Made by a program: the position numbers and the translations under genes
Assembly: GCA_903872565.1 (NCBI GenBank)
Contig: CAIQLG010000096.1
Span: 1 to 35,406 of the forward strand
DNA length: 35,406 nucleotides
Direction: 5' to 3'
Source: an uncultured Lentisphaerota bacterium
GTDB taxonomy: Bacteria; Verrucomicrobiota; Lentisphaeria; Victivallales; GWF2-50-93
Notes under the pieces: model-generated
Database searches by the model: none
The model's input: only the letters and a program-made list of their open reading frames with translations
Told to the model about the DNA's origin: nothing
Shown here: positions 8,537-17,962 of the stretch, piece by piece
Numbering within the stretch: position 1 is the stretch's first letter
How the letters are laid out: every line of letters starts with the position of its first letter

Positions 8537-10942
8537 TCATCTCAGTTCGATGCCAAGTTCCTTGTGGATCGTGCTCCTGAGCTTCTCATGCGCATCGTTC
8601 ACTTCCGCATCGGTCAAGGTCTTTCCCTCGCTCCTGTAGGTCAAGCTGTATGCAAGGCTTTTTCTTCCGGCCCCGAAACTATCATCCCTAAACTCGTCAA
8701 ACAGCTCGATTCCCTCGAAGTTCGGCACATCGAGGGTCTCAACGAAACTTACAAAGTTCTGATGCTGGAATTCCGGCCCCGCGATAAATGCAAGATCCCT
8801 CGAGGTCGAAGGGAACAGTGAAACGGGCTTGAAAAGCACCATGTCTGGAGTGTGAAGAATAATTCTGTCAACACTTATTTTTGCGACAAAAAGGCTTGCA
8901 TTAATACGAAGATCGGCAATCAGGGAATCTGCGGCTTTTCCCAGAATTCCGCACTTCTCTCCGTTGACAAGCAGTTCAGTGCAAGCGTCTTCCGCGAAAT
9001 TCGAATTTTGACATGGCACAAAAGTGAAACGTCTTATCTTTCTCATTTCGAGCCATGACTCGAGCACACCCTTCAGATCATAATAATCAAAGCAGACTTC
9101 TCTCTCCGCAGAGAATCTCTCCGGATGTCTTCTGCCGGTCATTGCGATACAGCATTCGAGTCGTTCCTCGGAATACTTGGCAAAACTGCGACAGAATGCG
9201 CGGCCAAGCTCGAAAAGCGCGAGATCGGTGTTCCGCCTCGAAATATTATACGCCACAGACTGGATCATTCCCGGGAGGAGAGACGGGCGCATGGATGTGA
9301 AATCCCGGTTTATCGGGTTAGTTATCTCTATAAGATCATTTTCGGAGAAATCTGAATCCAGAAGCGCATTCTGTCTTGAGGTCAGGGAATAAGTCTGGCA
9401 TTCGTCCAACCCGAGCGAAAGAAGCTGGCCGCGAAGAGTCTCTATTTTCGCAAATGAGTCGTTCCTTATTGATCCGCCAGAATCAGCCTTTATTTGAATC
9501 GTGGGGATATTGGATATTCCGTTAATCCTCGCAACTTCCTCGGCGAGGTCCGCCTCCGTCTTTATGTCACACCTGAATGACGGCGGATGCACTATGCAGA
9601 CTCCCTTGCCCTTTTCAATTCCGAATCCGAGTCTTCTGAATATCCCTGTCATATCCTTGTCGGGAATATCCATCCCGATCAGGTCCCTGATCTTTCCGTA
9701 TCGGCATGAAACAGGAGAAGGAAGAGCTGGTTTTTCCCCGACAAATATAAGCGGGGATGCGATCGTTCCACCGGCGAGCGCCAAGATAAGCGATGTCGCA
9801 CGATCGCTCGCCTTTTCCACCATCTCCGGATCAACTCCCCTCTCGAATCTGTAGGAAGAATCCGTAGAGAGCCCAGTGTCCCTTGAGGTCATCCTCACAT
9901 TCTGGGGTTTGAAATATGCGCTCTCCAGAAGTATGTCAACCGTATCATCGCCAACTCCGCTATATTCGCCACCCATAACTCCTGCAAGTGCAAGAGGCTT
10001 CTCCTTGTCTGCAATCACCAGACAAGACGCCCTGAGGCGGAGCGCAGTACCATCGAGCATCGTCATTGTCTCACCTTTTTCCGCTCTCCGAACTATTATT
10101 TCGTTCCCGGAAACTCGCCCCATGTCAAATGCGTGCAATGGCTGGCCAGTCTCGTGAAGAACAAAATTCGTTATGTCCACAATATTGTTGATCGGTCTCA
10201 GACCGATGCTTTCGATGCGCCGCACAAGCCATCCGGGGCTTGGCTTCACCATTACACCTCTAATTATACGCGCCGTGTAGAAGGGGCAGAGTTCCCGGTC
10301 GTCAATCCTCACAGAAAACGAAAAGTCTCCAGTGGGCTCTGGAACTTTCAACGACTTGAGTTTAGCCTTTTTTCCGCATATCGCAGCAATCTCTCTCGCA
10401 ATCCCAAAATGGCAATACAAGTCGGGACGGTTAGGGGTTATCTCCAAGTCCAGGACAGTGTCCTGGCCTATACATTCGTTCAGAAGGGAGCCTACAGCAA
10501 ACTTTCCCGAAAGCTCGATTATCCCATCGCCATCCTCACTTATCCCTAGCTCCTTGGCACTGCAGAGCATCCCCTTCGAGACGACTCCTCGCAAAGGCCG
10601 CTCCTCGATGGTGTATTCCCTGTCGTGTTCACCTTCGCGATACTTGAAAATCGTCCCTGCCGGGGCAAAAGCTGTCCGGAGCCCCTTCCGCGCATTTGGG
10701 GCTCCACAGACGACCTGAAGTTTCTCGGAATCCCCGCCAGATGAAACCTTGCAGACGTGGAGCTTGTCTGCATTCGGATGCGGCACACATTCAACTATCT
10801 CGCATACGATAACTGATGCCGGAACGGAAAGCTGCTTCACCCCTTCGACTTCTATGCCAGCCATCGTAAGTTCTTCCACAAGCCCGTCAGTGTTCTCGGG
10901 CACCTTCACGTATTCCCCGAGCCAGTCAACAGATATTTTCAT
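8537..10942 (-). CDS. pheT: Phenylalanine--tRNA ligase beta subunit
   Basis: This is the large subunit of the alpha2-beta2 synthetase and provides tRNA binding and editing. Domains are in the usual order over 801 residues: MKISVDWLGEYVKVPE start, tRNA-binding B1 fold with CEIVECVPHPNADKLHVC (~40-65), B3/B4 editing region (~210-390), B5 (~405-475), the catalytic-like core, and a C-terminal ferredoxin-fold anticodon-binding domain (~710-801, starting KPVSLFPSTSRDLAF). The ATG at 10942 has GAGG five bases upstream; an in-frame extension to 10981 is not supported. The alpha subunit gene pheS is not adjacent, unlike the common pheST operon. It ends next to the two-way terminator. Confidence 0.96.
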   Translation of the reverse strand: MKISVDWLGEYVKVPENTDGLVEELTMAGIEVEGVKQLSVPASVIVCEIVECVPHPNADKLHVCKVSSGGDSEKLQVVCGAPNARKGLRTAFAPAGTIFKYREGEHDREYTIEERPLRGVVSKGMLCSAKELGISEDGDGIIELSGKFAVGSLLNECIGQDTVLDLEITPNRPDLYCHFGIAREIAAICGKKAKLKSLKVPEPTGDFSFSVRIDDRELCPFYTARIIRGVMVKPSPGWLVRRIESIGLRPINNIVDITNFVLHETGQPLHAFDMGRVSGNEIIVRRAEKGETMTMLDGTALRLRASCLVIADKEKPLALAGVMGGEYSGVGDDTVDILLESAYFKPQNVRMTSRDTGLSTDSSYRFERGVDPEMVEKASDRATSLILALAGGTIASPLIFVGEKPALPSPVSCRYGKIRDLIGMDIPDKDMTGIFRRLGFGIEKGKGVCIVHPPSFRCDIKTEADLAEEVARINGISNIPTIQIKADSGGSIRNDSFAKIETLRGQLLSLGLDECQTYSLTSRQNALLDSDFSENDLIEITNPINRDFTSMRPSLLPGMIQSVAYNISRRNTDLALFELGRAFCRSFAKYSEERLECCIAMTGRRHPERFSAEREVCFDYYDLKGVLESWLEMRKIRRFTFVPCQNSNFAEDACTELLVNGEKCGILGKAADSLIADLRINASLFVAKISVDRIILHTPDMVLFKPVSLFPSTSRDLAFIAGPEFQHQNFVSFVETLDVPNFEGIELFDEFRDDSFGAGRKSLAYSLTYRSEGKTLTDAEVNDAHEKLRSTIHKELGIELR

Positions 10943-11155
10943 TTTAGCCTCTATAAAAATTAGATGAATGCAATTAATCATGTCAAAGAACTTATACCAT
11001 AATACTTATCCGGCAGAAGAGCAAGTCATATTCTGACTCGTCACTATTTTTGACCAAAAATATTTTTTTTGCTTGTTGATTTGATTTCAGAATGCTATTT
11101 TATGCGCCCTCAACTAAACAATAAAGTAATTAAACAACGGATTTTCCCTGGACAT

Positions 11156-11470
11156 ATGCCTACTTACGAATACGAATGCACTTCCTGCAAGAAGGGGTTT
11201 GACTTTTTTCAGAAGATGACGGAAAAACCCCTTCAGAAATGTCCCTCCTGCGGCAAGAACAAACTGAAAAAGAAAATAGGGATGGGAGCTGGCATTATCT
11301 TCAAAGGCAGTGGGTTCTACTGTACGGATTATAAATCCAACTCATACAAGGAAGGCGAAAAAAAGAGCAAGTCAGAAAATTCCTCCTCCTCTACAACAAC
11401 ATCGAAAACGTCCTCCAGCGAGACCACCTCACCGAAAACTACAGATAAAAAACAAAAATCAGGAGAGTGA
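11156..11470 (+). CDS. FmdB-type zinc-ribbon protein
   Basis: This small 104-residue protein starts MPTYEYECTSCKKGF, the hallmark of the FmdB putative regulatory family. A second CxxC in KCPSCGK completes a zinc ribbon by residue ~40. The C-terminal ~45 residues are low complexity (Ser, Thr, Lys). Family function is poorly defined. The ATG at 11156 has a weak ribosome binding site. The stop is three bases from the next gene, whose Shine-Dalgarno overlaps this coding end, so the two are an operon. Confidence 0.88.
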   Translation: MPTYEYECTSCKKGFDFFQKMTEKPLQKCPSCGKNKLKKKIGMGAGIIFKGSGFYCTDYKSNSYKEGEKKSKSENSSSSTTTSKTSSSETTSPKTTDKKQKSGE

Positions 11471-11473
11471 AAT

Positions 11474-12199
11474 ATGATTATAAAATGCCATAACTGCGGC
11501 CACGAAAATCTTCTCGGAGCCATATTCTGTAGAAACTGCGGGGAAAAACTCGACATCGAGAAAATGCGGCCGGAAATTCAAAAAAGCGGGAAAAGGGATG
11601 GAGGACTCTTCGGGGTAATCAGGCGACTCATCGGAATTCTCGTATTGCTAGGTCTTATTGGGATAGGGGTAGGGATTTTCCTACCTGAAACCTCAGATGC
11701 CCCCTCCCTTTCCGCCGATGACCAGAAGGCTGCGGCAGACAAGAAATTCCAGGAATTCATGCAGAGGATTGACGAGGGGTTCGGCAAGGATGAATATGTT
11801 TTTTCAATTTCCGAAATCAACTACCTGTACAACAGCAAATTCATAACTTCAGACGGCGCGAACCAAGACACTGGGGCATATAACATAGACAGTTTCTACA
11901 TTTCAGTCGATCCGCTCGGATATCTGAATTTCTATCTGAAAACAAAATTCGCAGGTAAGATAACCACAACTTTTGAGATAAAGGCCGCTTTCAGTGGTGA
12001 CACTCAGCCTATCAGCGCCATCATCGTAGAAGCCAAGATGGGAAAGATCCCAATCAAGTTTCTCGAAAGCAAAATCGCTGAAAAATTCGCCCCTGTGTTT
12101 ACTGACGGCAGAGTTAAAAAGATACTTGACTCAATCAAGAAGGCCGAGATCACGGAGGATAGGCAGTTTTCCTTGAAACTGAAGGAAAAAGTCCTGTAG
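11474..12199 (+). CDS. Zinc-ribbon membrane-anchored protein
   Basis: The 241-residue protein has an N-terminal zinc ribbon (CHNCGHEN...CRNCGEKL, residues 5-25), one membrane helix (~50-70, ILVLLGLIGIGVGIF) and a C-terminal domain of about 150 residues likely outside the membrane. That domain has alternating strands (YISVDPLGYLNFYLKTKF) and resembles no family I can name. AGGAG overlaps the upstream gene's end, giving tight coupling. The architecture suggests a tethered sensor or assembly factor, but this is inference. Confidence 0.78.
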   Translation: MIIKCHNCGHENLLGAIFCRNCGEKLDIEKMRPEIQKSGKRDGGLFGVIRRLIGILVLLGLIGIGVGIFLPETSDAPSLSADDQKAAADKKFQEFMQRIDEGFGKDEYVFSISEINYLYNSKFITSDGANQDTGAYNIDSFYISVDPLGYLNFYLKTKFAGKITTTFEIKAAFSGDTQPISAIIVEAKMGKIPIKFLESKIAEKFAPVFTDGRVKKILDSIKKAEITEDRQFSLKLKEKVL

Positions 12200-12284
12200 A
12201 ACTTTAGAATTTACATTTTATGACAAGCAAGGATTCACCCCACGGCTCGTGCGGTGGATATTTGCACTTCAAGGATGGGAGCTG

Positions 12285-13226
12285 GTGGATATTTCGGTCA
12301 TTTTAATTGACTCCTACTCGCAGATATACCGAGGATTTTATGCGATCCCAGGGCTCCGCAACTCTCTGGGGCAACCCACCAATGCGATATTTGCAGTAGC
12401 CAGGCTTTTATTTCAACTGCGCAGGCAATTTCCGTCCGACTACGGCGGATTCGTCTTTGATCTTGGCAGGTCCGCACACAGGCTGGAGTTACTGCCACAA
12501 TACAAGGCAAACCGCCCGCCAATGCCTGACGACTTGTCGGTTCAACTGCCGGTCATCCGAAAATGGATTGCCCTATCAGGCTGGCCGATATTCGAATCCG
12601 AGGGGTGGGAGGCGGACGACATCATCGCCAGCTTTACCTCGGAACTTTCGGACAGCAAAATAAGGATTGTCACCTCCGACAAGGATTTCGCACAGCTTGT
12701 AGGTGAGAGAGTAAAAATGCTTGTCCCCGAAAAAAAAGGGGGCTTCGAGGAATGGTCAGCAAAACAAGTTATCGCGAAATTTGCAGTTCCCCCTGAAAAG
12801 ATCGGCGATTACCTTTCTCTGATGGGGGATTCCTCCGACAATATTCCCGGGATCGAGGGCATCGGCCCCAAGACCGCCGCCAAAATCCTGGAAAAATTCT
12901 CCTCGGTGGAAGAAATCGGCACAAATCCTGAACGGATAGAAAACGTCAAGCTCAGGGAGAAAATCATGGCAGGATTCAACAAAATAATATTGAATAAGAA
13001 GCTTATCAGACTGGGGGGGCCCCTCCCTGACAAGGACTGGAAAAATCCGGCTCTCCTCAAGATAGGAATCCCGGACTGGGATGCCCTCGAAAGAATTGCC
13101 AAAGAGCTTGAAATGCCCAGCATCCTTAAGGAAATAGGCATCGAAAAGGAAAAGGCGAGTGGAATGATAGAGAGGAAAGCCCCTGCCCCGGAAAAGTTCG
13201 AGACACCCGACCTCTTCGAGCTGTAA
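12285..13226 (+). CDS. 5'-3' exonuclease, PolA N-terminal type, stand-alone
   Basis: It is a flap/5' nuclease of about 313 residues with the acidic residues of the family in place: Asp in VILIDSYSQIYRGF, Asp in FVFDLGRS followed by YKANRP, EADD in GWEADDIIASF, DKD in VTSDKDFAQL, and GDSSDNIPG leading into the helix-hairpin-helix GIEGIGPKTAAKIL. No polymerase domain follows, so it is a free-standing nuclease, probably acting on Okazaki flaps or in repair. I prefer the GTG at 12285, nine bases after AAGGA, which matches the family N-terminus; an upstream GTG at 12249 would add 12 residues. Confidence 0.9.
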   Translation: MDISVILIDSYSQIYRGFYAIPGLRNSLGQPTNAIFAVARLLFQLRRQFPSDYGGFVFDLGRSAHRLELLPQYKANRPPMPDDLSVQLPVIRKWIALSGWPIFESEGWEADDIIASFTSELSDSKIRIVTSDKDFAQLVGERVKMLVPEKKGGFEEWSAKQVIAKFAVPPEKIGDYLSLMGDSSDNIPGIEGIGPKTAAKILEKFSSVEEIGTNPERIENVKLREKIMAGFNKIILNKKLIRLGGPLPDKDWKNPALLKIGIPDWDALERIAKELEMPSILKEIGIEKEKASGMIERKAPAPEKFETPDLFEL

Positions 13227-13256
13227 TTTTTATTCCTGTTTTATGACCCGGATTTC

Positions 13257-13285
13257 TTGATTTTTCCAATTTGCGGAAATATGTT
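13257..13285 (+). promoter_or_regulatory. Candidate sigma70-type promoter
   Basis: TTGATT and TATGTT are separated by exactly 17 bases, about 50 bases before the start of the secreted metallopeptidase gene. Each box matches the consensus at four of six positions. It is the only reasonable pair in the gap. Confidence 0.4.
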
Positions 13286-13336
13286 CTAGAATCAAAATGA
13301 CACAATTACAATTAGGAATATTAGGAATTGCCCAAT

Positions 13337-15172
13337 ATGCAAGTTCACGTGAAAAAGATAGTGACTCTTATTCTTTCAATGTCCTTATCCGCAGGATTGT
13401 TTTCCGCCACAAAGGAAGCAGCTCCACCGAATGAGCAGAAGAAGGACAAGCTTGAAAGTTTCGAGAACTTTGTCTGCAAGGGAGAAATTAAAAACGCTAC
13501 TAAGATCAAAGACCTCCTCAAGGGGCTTTCCAAAGAGCAGATTGCGAAATTCGATGAAAACCACAAGGGCTTCATCAGAGCCTACAAGTTGGTGACAAAA
13601 AATGGCCATTTCAAGATGCAGACGGACTGGAAGATAGAGGATGCGATATGGACAGCTGATCTTCTCGACGGTTTCATCGAGACGTTCATGAAGGTGCTTG
13701 GTGTCAACAAAAAGGATCTCGTCGAATGTGAAATCCACCTCTACCGAGACCCCGAAGAGTTCAGGCGGATTGTCGCCTCAATGGGGCTCGGGATGGGAAT
13801 TGGAGGATGGTTCCGCTCCGACCAGCGCATGATAATAGGCTTCTGGAATCCCGATCCCATGTTCCATCACGAGACAATTCTCATCCACGAGTCCACTCAC
13901 TTGACGAACTTCCTCCTGAGGCGCAAATGGAACAATGCGATGGAAATGCCCACCTGGCTGAACGAGGGGATGGCGGTTTTCTTTGAGTCATCCTATATGC
14001 CCTGGAAACGCAAGACAGAGATAGGGAGGAATTCATTCTCTCGCCTTATATTCCTCAAGAATACGATAAACAATCCGGATCTGGCGGAAGACAAGAAATG
14101 GACAGACATAAAAACTCTTCTCAACTGTGCAGGAATGATTCCAGGACAATGCTACGGTGAATCCTGGGCCATGGTCCATTATCTCTGCTACAGGTACGGG
14201 GAGTCGAAGAAAAAACCTTTCACCGAATTCAGACTTTTCTGGGAAAAAGTCTGCCAGGGCAAACGAAATGGATTCTATGACGATTTCGCCAAATTCATAA
14301 AGGAAAGATCAAACCAGACACCGGCAGAGTTCCTCAAGGATGTCATCGCATATGCCAAGGAACTCGATTTGCCTGTCACATATATGGCCGATGGAAAGAC
14401 GCTTCTCGAATGGGAGCTGGCCTTCCCCGACAATTATGTGGCAAAGGAGGGCTCGCCGAAAGATCCGTGGTTCATCAAGATGAAGGATGCAAAAATAACA
14501 AAAGCGCTAGAGGAGGGCAATACCGCGTCGGCCAGCAACGCGCCGGGGGGAAACTCTTCCGCTTCCGCCGACAAGGAAACATCGGGAGAAGAGCTTCCGG
14601 CTGAATGCAAGGATTTCTTCGTGGCCGGGATGGATGATAAGCTCGGGATGGTCGAACTTGAAAACAAGGCTGGCACTGTCAGCTTCGACGGGGACTATCT
14701 CCAACTCGATGTCTCCGAGGGTGTTGTGCCGAGCGAGGTACGTCTGAAAATCGCCGACACCGAGGATGCCGAGCTCGAGTTCAAGATAAGGGTCGACAAG
14801 GGGTCTTCCGGCATTCGTTTCTCCGGAAAAAAAGGAGACTATGAATCAGGCTACTATCTTGCCGTCGGCAACGGGGGCATCATCCTGACGGATCTCTCGA
14901 ACTTGAAGACTGCACTTGCCGAAGCCAAGGATGAGAATGCGAAAAAGGACGCCAATAGAAAATTCATACAATTCGCAAGCGCACCACTAAAGCTGGGACA
15001 GGAATATCAGTTCACAGTAAAATTACAGAACAAGACCGTGACAGTATCCGGGGAAAAAGGGAATGTCCTGGCGAAATTCGATGCCAAGGAGATGAAGCCA
15101 GGCATTGTTTCCATCCACATCCCGGCTTCTTCAAAAATGAGATTCACAGATCTTAAGGCAAAAAAACCATAA
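13337..15172 (+). CDS. Secreted gluzincin-like metallopeptidase with C-terminal lectin-like domain
   Basis: A signal peptide is visible (VKKIVTLILSMSLSAGLFSA). The peptidase-like domain carries HESTH at residues 184-188 and a downstream Glu in WLNEGMAVFF (~210), the HExxH...E zinc site of gluzincins, as in DUF1570-type proteins common in PVC bacteria. A Ser/Ala/Gly-rich linker (~398-420) leads to a C-terminal beta-sandwich-like domain (~430-611) with features of concanavalin/DUF1080-type folds (GIRFSGKKGDYESGYYLAV). The ATG at 13337 lies ten bases after AGGA. The gene is 21 bases upstream of another secreted protein in the same operon. It probably acts in the periplasm or outside the cell; the substrate is unknown. 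Confidence 0.8.
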   Translation: MQVHVKKIVTLILSMSLSAGLFSATKEAAPPNEQKKDKLESFENFVCKGEIKNATKIKDLLKGLSKEQIAKFDENHKGFIRAYKLVTKNGHFKMQTDWKIEDAIWTADLLDGFIETFMKVLGVNKKDLVECEIHLYRDPEEFRRIVASMGLGMGIGGWFRSDQRMIIGFWNPDPMFHHETILIHESTHLTNFLLRRKWNNAMEMPTWLNEGMAVFFESSYMPWKRKTEIGRNSFSRLIFLKNTINNPDLAEDKKWTDIKTLLNCAGMIPGQCYGESWAMVHYLCYRYGESKKKPFTEFRLFWEKVCQGKRNGFYDDFAKFIKERSNQTPAEFLKDVIAYAKELDLPVTYMADGKTLLEWELAFPDNYVAKEGSPKDPWFIKMKDAKITKALEEGNTASASNAPGGNSSASADKETSGEELPAECKDFFVAGMDDKLGMVELENKAGTVSFDGDYLQLDVSEGVVPSEVRLKIADTEDAELEFKIRVDKGSSGIRFSGKKGDYESGYYLAVGNGGIILTDLSNLKTALAEAKDENAKKDANRKFIQFASAPLKLGQEYQFTVKLQNKTVTVSGEKGNVLAKFDAKEMKPGIVSIHIPASSKMRFTDLKAKKP

Positions 15173-15193
15173 AAATACGGCAAGGAGATAAAA

Positions 15194-17827
15194 ATGAAAA
15201 GATCCAGCTATGTCACTCCATTCCTGGTCATGATTCTTCTCTCTTTCGGACTGAAGGGAATTTACGCCGAAGACACCGCAGAGGAACAGCAGAAGAAACA
15301 TGATCAGGAACTACAGAACGCATGGGAGGTGAACCCCTTTGCGAAAAACAAGTATGTCCCGCCTTATCCCTCTGACAAATACACCTACAAGATGCAGGAC
15401 GATAGGCTCATATACAAGGGAACATACTCCTATGAGAGCAAGTTGGACGGCAAGCTCTTCTCCAAGGAGGAAGGCGAAGACCTCTATGTGGACTTCATCA
15501 CTAGAAACCCTAAGAAAATTGATCTCCAGACTGGCAATAAGTACGGGATAGGAACATTGAAGGAGGAAATTAAGCTTCTCAATGATGGGATGGGCAAGTC
15601 TTTCAAGGATGATGACAAAGATAAAGACAAAGATAAAAAGAGAAGCATCAAGCGGGATGAAAAAATAATCAAGATACTAGAGAAGAACGAGCGCAAGGTG
15701 CTTGTCTTTGACTTATACAGGTACAAGTTCAGACACCCGCTGAAATTCTACATGACGCAGGACGACAAGACTACAGACATCACGCAGCAGTTGTACGGTT
15801 CCGCGCAGCTTGGATACTTTCACAGCATGACACAAACGCAGATAGATGAGGCAGGGCTTCTTACGGAAGAAGGAAGCAGCCTTGCCAAGCGCGATGAAAA
15901 GGAGGACTTGTCGAATCGCATCGGCCCTATATACAACTGGTGGAATGTCTTCTTCAACCACTGGTTTGCCATGGAGGAATTTCCTATACTTCCGGCGGAC
16001 ATAGACTATGTCAGACAAAGAAGATATTTCATGGTCGAGAATATGAATGCGGACTGGGATGTGACACTTAAGGAGGCGAAGAGTGAGAAAAGTACAACTC
16101 CTGTTGACTTGTTCTGCAAGCGCTGGTGGGGCGGAGAAATGAAGGAGATATTCAGGGGGGGAATCACCGACTTCTCATTCAAGGGAATCAAGCCAATCAT
16201 GGGCTTCATCAGCGATCAAATGAAGAAATCAGAAGAACAGTATAAGGCCTGGGTCAAGGGAGAATTCAAGGAGAAATATCTGAAGTCCGAGGATTTATAT
16301 TCCTTCAAGGACGGAACGCACCACAAGGAGTCGGAACCAATCTCCCGCCGTGCCGACAACACATTGGCATGCGTCAACAATGAATGTGAATTCGTCGGCA
16401 AGGAAAAAATTGACATAACCGGACTCGACGGGAAGGCCAACAAGTACACCTGCCTTCATTTCCGCCGGACAGTCACCGTTGATGATCTGGGAATCCCGAC
16501 GCTGAAATTGGAAATTAAAAAATGGCAGGACGATATATGGTTCGACACATCCACGAGATTGGCGGTGAAACGCGATTTCGCATTGGATTTCGAAAACACA
16601 TTCATAAGTCAGATGCTGGTTGATCCCAAAAACCCGACAAGCCTCTTGAATAAGATCAGCGAAGTTAATGGAGCCTCGTACAAGTTCACGATGGAACTTG
16701 TTGACAAGAGTCCCATGGGAACAGACAGGTCTGCCGAGTTGAAGGCATTCAAGGAGATTGTCAATTCGTTCAACAATGCCGTAGGCTCCGAATACAAGAC
16801 CGTTCTGGAAAAGCTCGAAAAATATAAGGCGGCATATGTGGACAAGGCAAAAGACCATGAACTCGCAACGCCGGTCGAGACAATGACCAAGCAGTGCAAA
16901 AACATGAGCGACATATTCACCCAGTCCAAGGGATTCAAGAAGAACAGCCCAATTTTTGCCGACGAATACTTCTGCACCTATGTCCCGGAAGATTTCAATC
17001 CCGCGGACAAGTACGGGCTCATCGTCTATCTTCCGGACGAGAACGAGAATGTCGAGGACAGAATCAAAGAGCTCGGCTCGCTTCTGCTGGGAAAGAAGTT
17101 TATTGCAATCGGCTACAGACCCCAGATGAACAGGTATGACCACAAGTTCAACCAATCCGCCGCAAGACTGCTTAGCATAATCCGCGGGATTGGAACCACA
17201 TACAACATTGATCCGAAACGAAGATACATGATGGGCCCCGGAAAAGGGGCACAGATGGTACTCAGCATGCTTCCTTACACGTTGTCGGACTTCGACCGAT
17301 TCTCACTCTATATACCACTTTCGGCGGGATACCTCGCCTTCGCCGAGGATTGCAGAAAAAATATTAATAGTCCACAGGGCGGAAACTACCAGCAGGCGAT
17401 CTTCACATCCAATGTGCTAGTCATGAATCCCAATGGGACAAAAAGTGTAGTGAAGCCGCAAGAAATGATAGCACCTGACGCATGCACCTCCTTGGGCGGA
17501 GCATTCGCTAATGTAAGGTTGCAGAATCCAAAATTCGACAAATACGTCAGCAGGCTTATCCAGCCGGAAAAAGATGTCTACAACAAGGCAGTTGGAACTT
17601 ACATACTGAACCAGATAATTCCCAAATTTGAAAAAGGTGCGAAAGACTTTTTCGAAAATCCGGCAAATACGCCAGGCCTTCAGCCGCTTCCTGTTGCGGT
17701 TCAGGCACCGCCCCAGCCAGGCGCGCCAGCACCAACTCCCGCACCAGCAAAAGAGGAAACACCCAAAAAAGACACTCCTGCCAAAAAAGACGATCCTGCG
17801 GGAAAAAAGGGTTCGGATAAAAAATGA
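15194..17827 (+). CDS. Large secreted protein with degenerate esterase-like domain
   Basis: The 877-residue protein has a signal peptide (FLVMILLSFGLKGIYA) and AAGGAG six bases before its ATG. Residues ~40-560 match nothing I recognise and include an Asp/Lys-rich segment near 140. Residues ~590-720 look like an alpha/beta-hydrolase of the feruloyl-esterase/PHB-depolymerase kind: FCTYVPEDFNPADKYGLIVY, then IDPKRRYMMGPGKGAQM. The nucleophile elbow GxSxG reads GPGKG at 681-685, so serine is replaced by glycine. The C-terminus (~825-877) is Pro/Ala/Lys-rich and low complexity. It sits 21 bases after the metallopeptidase gene and is probably co-expressed. A binding or structural role is more likely than catalysis. 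Confidence 0.75.
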   Translation: MKRSSYVTPFLVMILLSFGLKGIYAEDTAEEQQKKHDQELQNAWEVNPFAKNKYVPPYPSDKYTYKMQDDRLIYKGTYSYESKLDGKLFSKEEGEDLYVDFITRNPKKIDLQTGNKYGIGTLKEEIKLLNDGMGKSFKDDDKDKDKDKKRSIKRDEKIIKILEKNERKVLVFDLYRYKFRHPLKFYMTQDDKTTDITQQLYGSAQLGYFHSMTQTQIDEAGLLTEEGSSLAKRDEKEDLSNRIGPIYNWWNVFFNHWFAMEEFPILPADIDYVRQRRYFMVENMNADWDVTLKEAKSEKSTTPVDLFCKRWWGGEMKEIFRGGITDFSFKGIKPIMGFISDQMKKSEEQYKAWVKGEFKEKYLKSEDLYSFKDGTHHKESEPISRRADNTLACVNNECEFVGKEKIDITGLDGKANKYTCLHFRRTVTVDDLGIPTLKLEIKKWQDDIWFDTSTRLAVKRDFALDFENTFISQMLVDPKNPTSLLNKISEVNGASYKFTMELVDKSPMGTDRSAELKAFKEIVNSFNNAVGSEYKTVLEKLEKYKAAYVDKAKDHELATPVETMTKQCKNMSDIFTQSKGFKKNSPIFADEYFCTYVPEDFNPADKYGLIVYLPDENENVEDRIKELGSLLLGKKFIAIGYRPQMNRYDHKFNQSAARLLSIIRGIGTTYNIDPKRRYMMGPGKGAQMVLSMLPYTLSDFDRFSLYIPLSAGYLAFAEDCRKNINSPQGGNYQQAIFTSNVLVMNPNGTKSVVKPQEMIAPDACTSLGGAFANVRLQNPKFDKYVSRLIQPEKDVYNKAVGTYILNQIIPKFEKGAKDFFENPANTPGLQPLPVAVQAPPQPGAPAPTPAPAKEETPKKDTPAKKDDPAGKKGSDKK

Positions 17828-17856
17828 GTCTGAATACTTTATAAAGGAGCAAGCCA

Positions 17857-17943
17857 ATGAAGGGAAGATTTGCCATCGGTCTTCGCCAGCCAGCATGCCA
17901 GTTAGAGGACGCATTCACTTCCGTAAACGGCAGGCTAGAATAA
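17857..17943 (+). CDS. Candidate 28-residue small protein or leader peptide
   Basis: An AAAGGAG Shine-Dalgarno at 17843-17849 lies seven bases before an ATG that opens a 28-codon frame ending at TAA 17941-17943. It begins 29 bases after the large secreted protein and ends 19 bases before the anti-sigma gene, so translation could couple the two. The peptide (MKGRFAIGLRQPACQLEDAF...) has no recognisable motif or membrane helix. The strong ribosome binding site is the only support. Confidence 0.3.
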   Translation: MKGRFAIGLRQPACQLEDAFTSVNGRLE

Positions 17944-17962
17944 TAGCAATCTAAGGTTGATT

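Noticed and set aside
11041-11100. Promoter of the FmdB-like gene (TTGTTG with TATTTT)
   Set aside because: The -35 matches only three of six positions, too weak to call.
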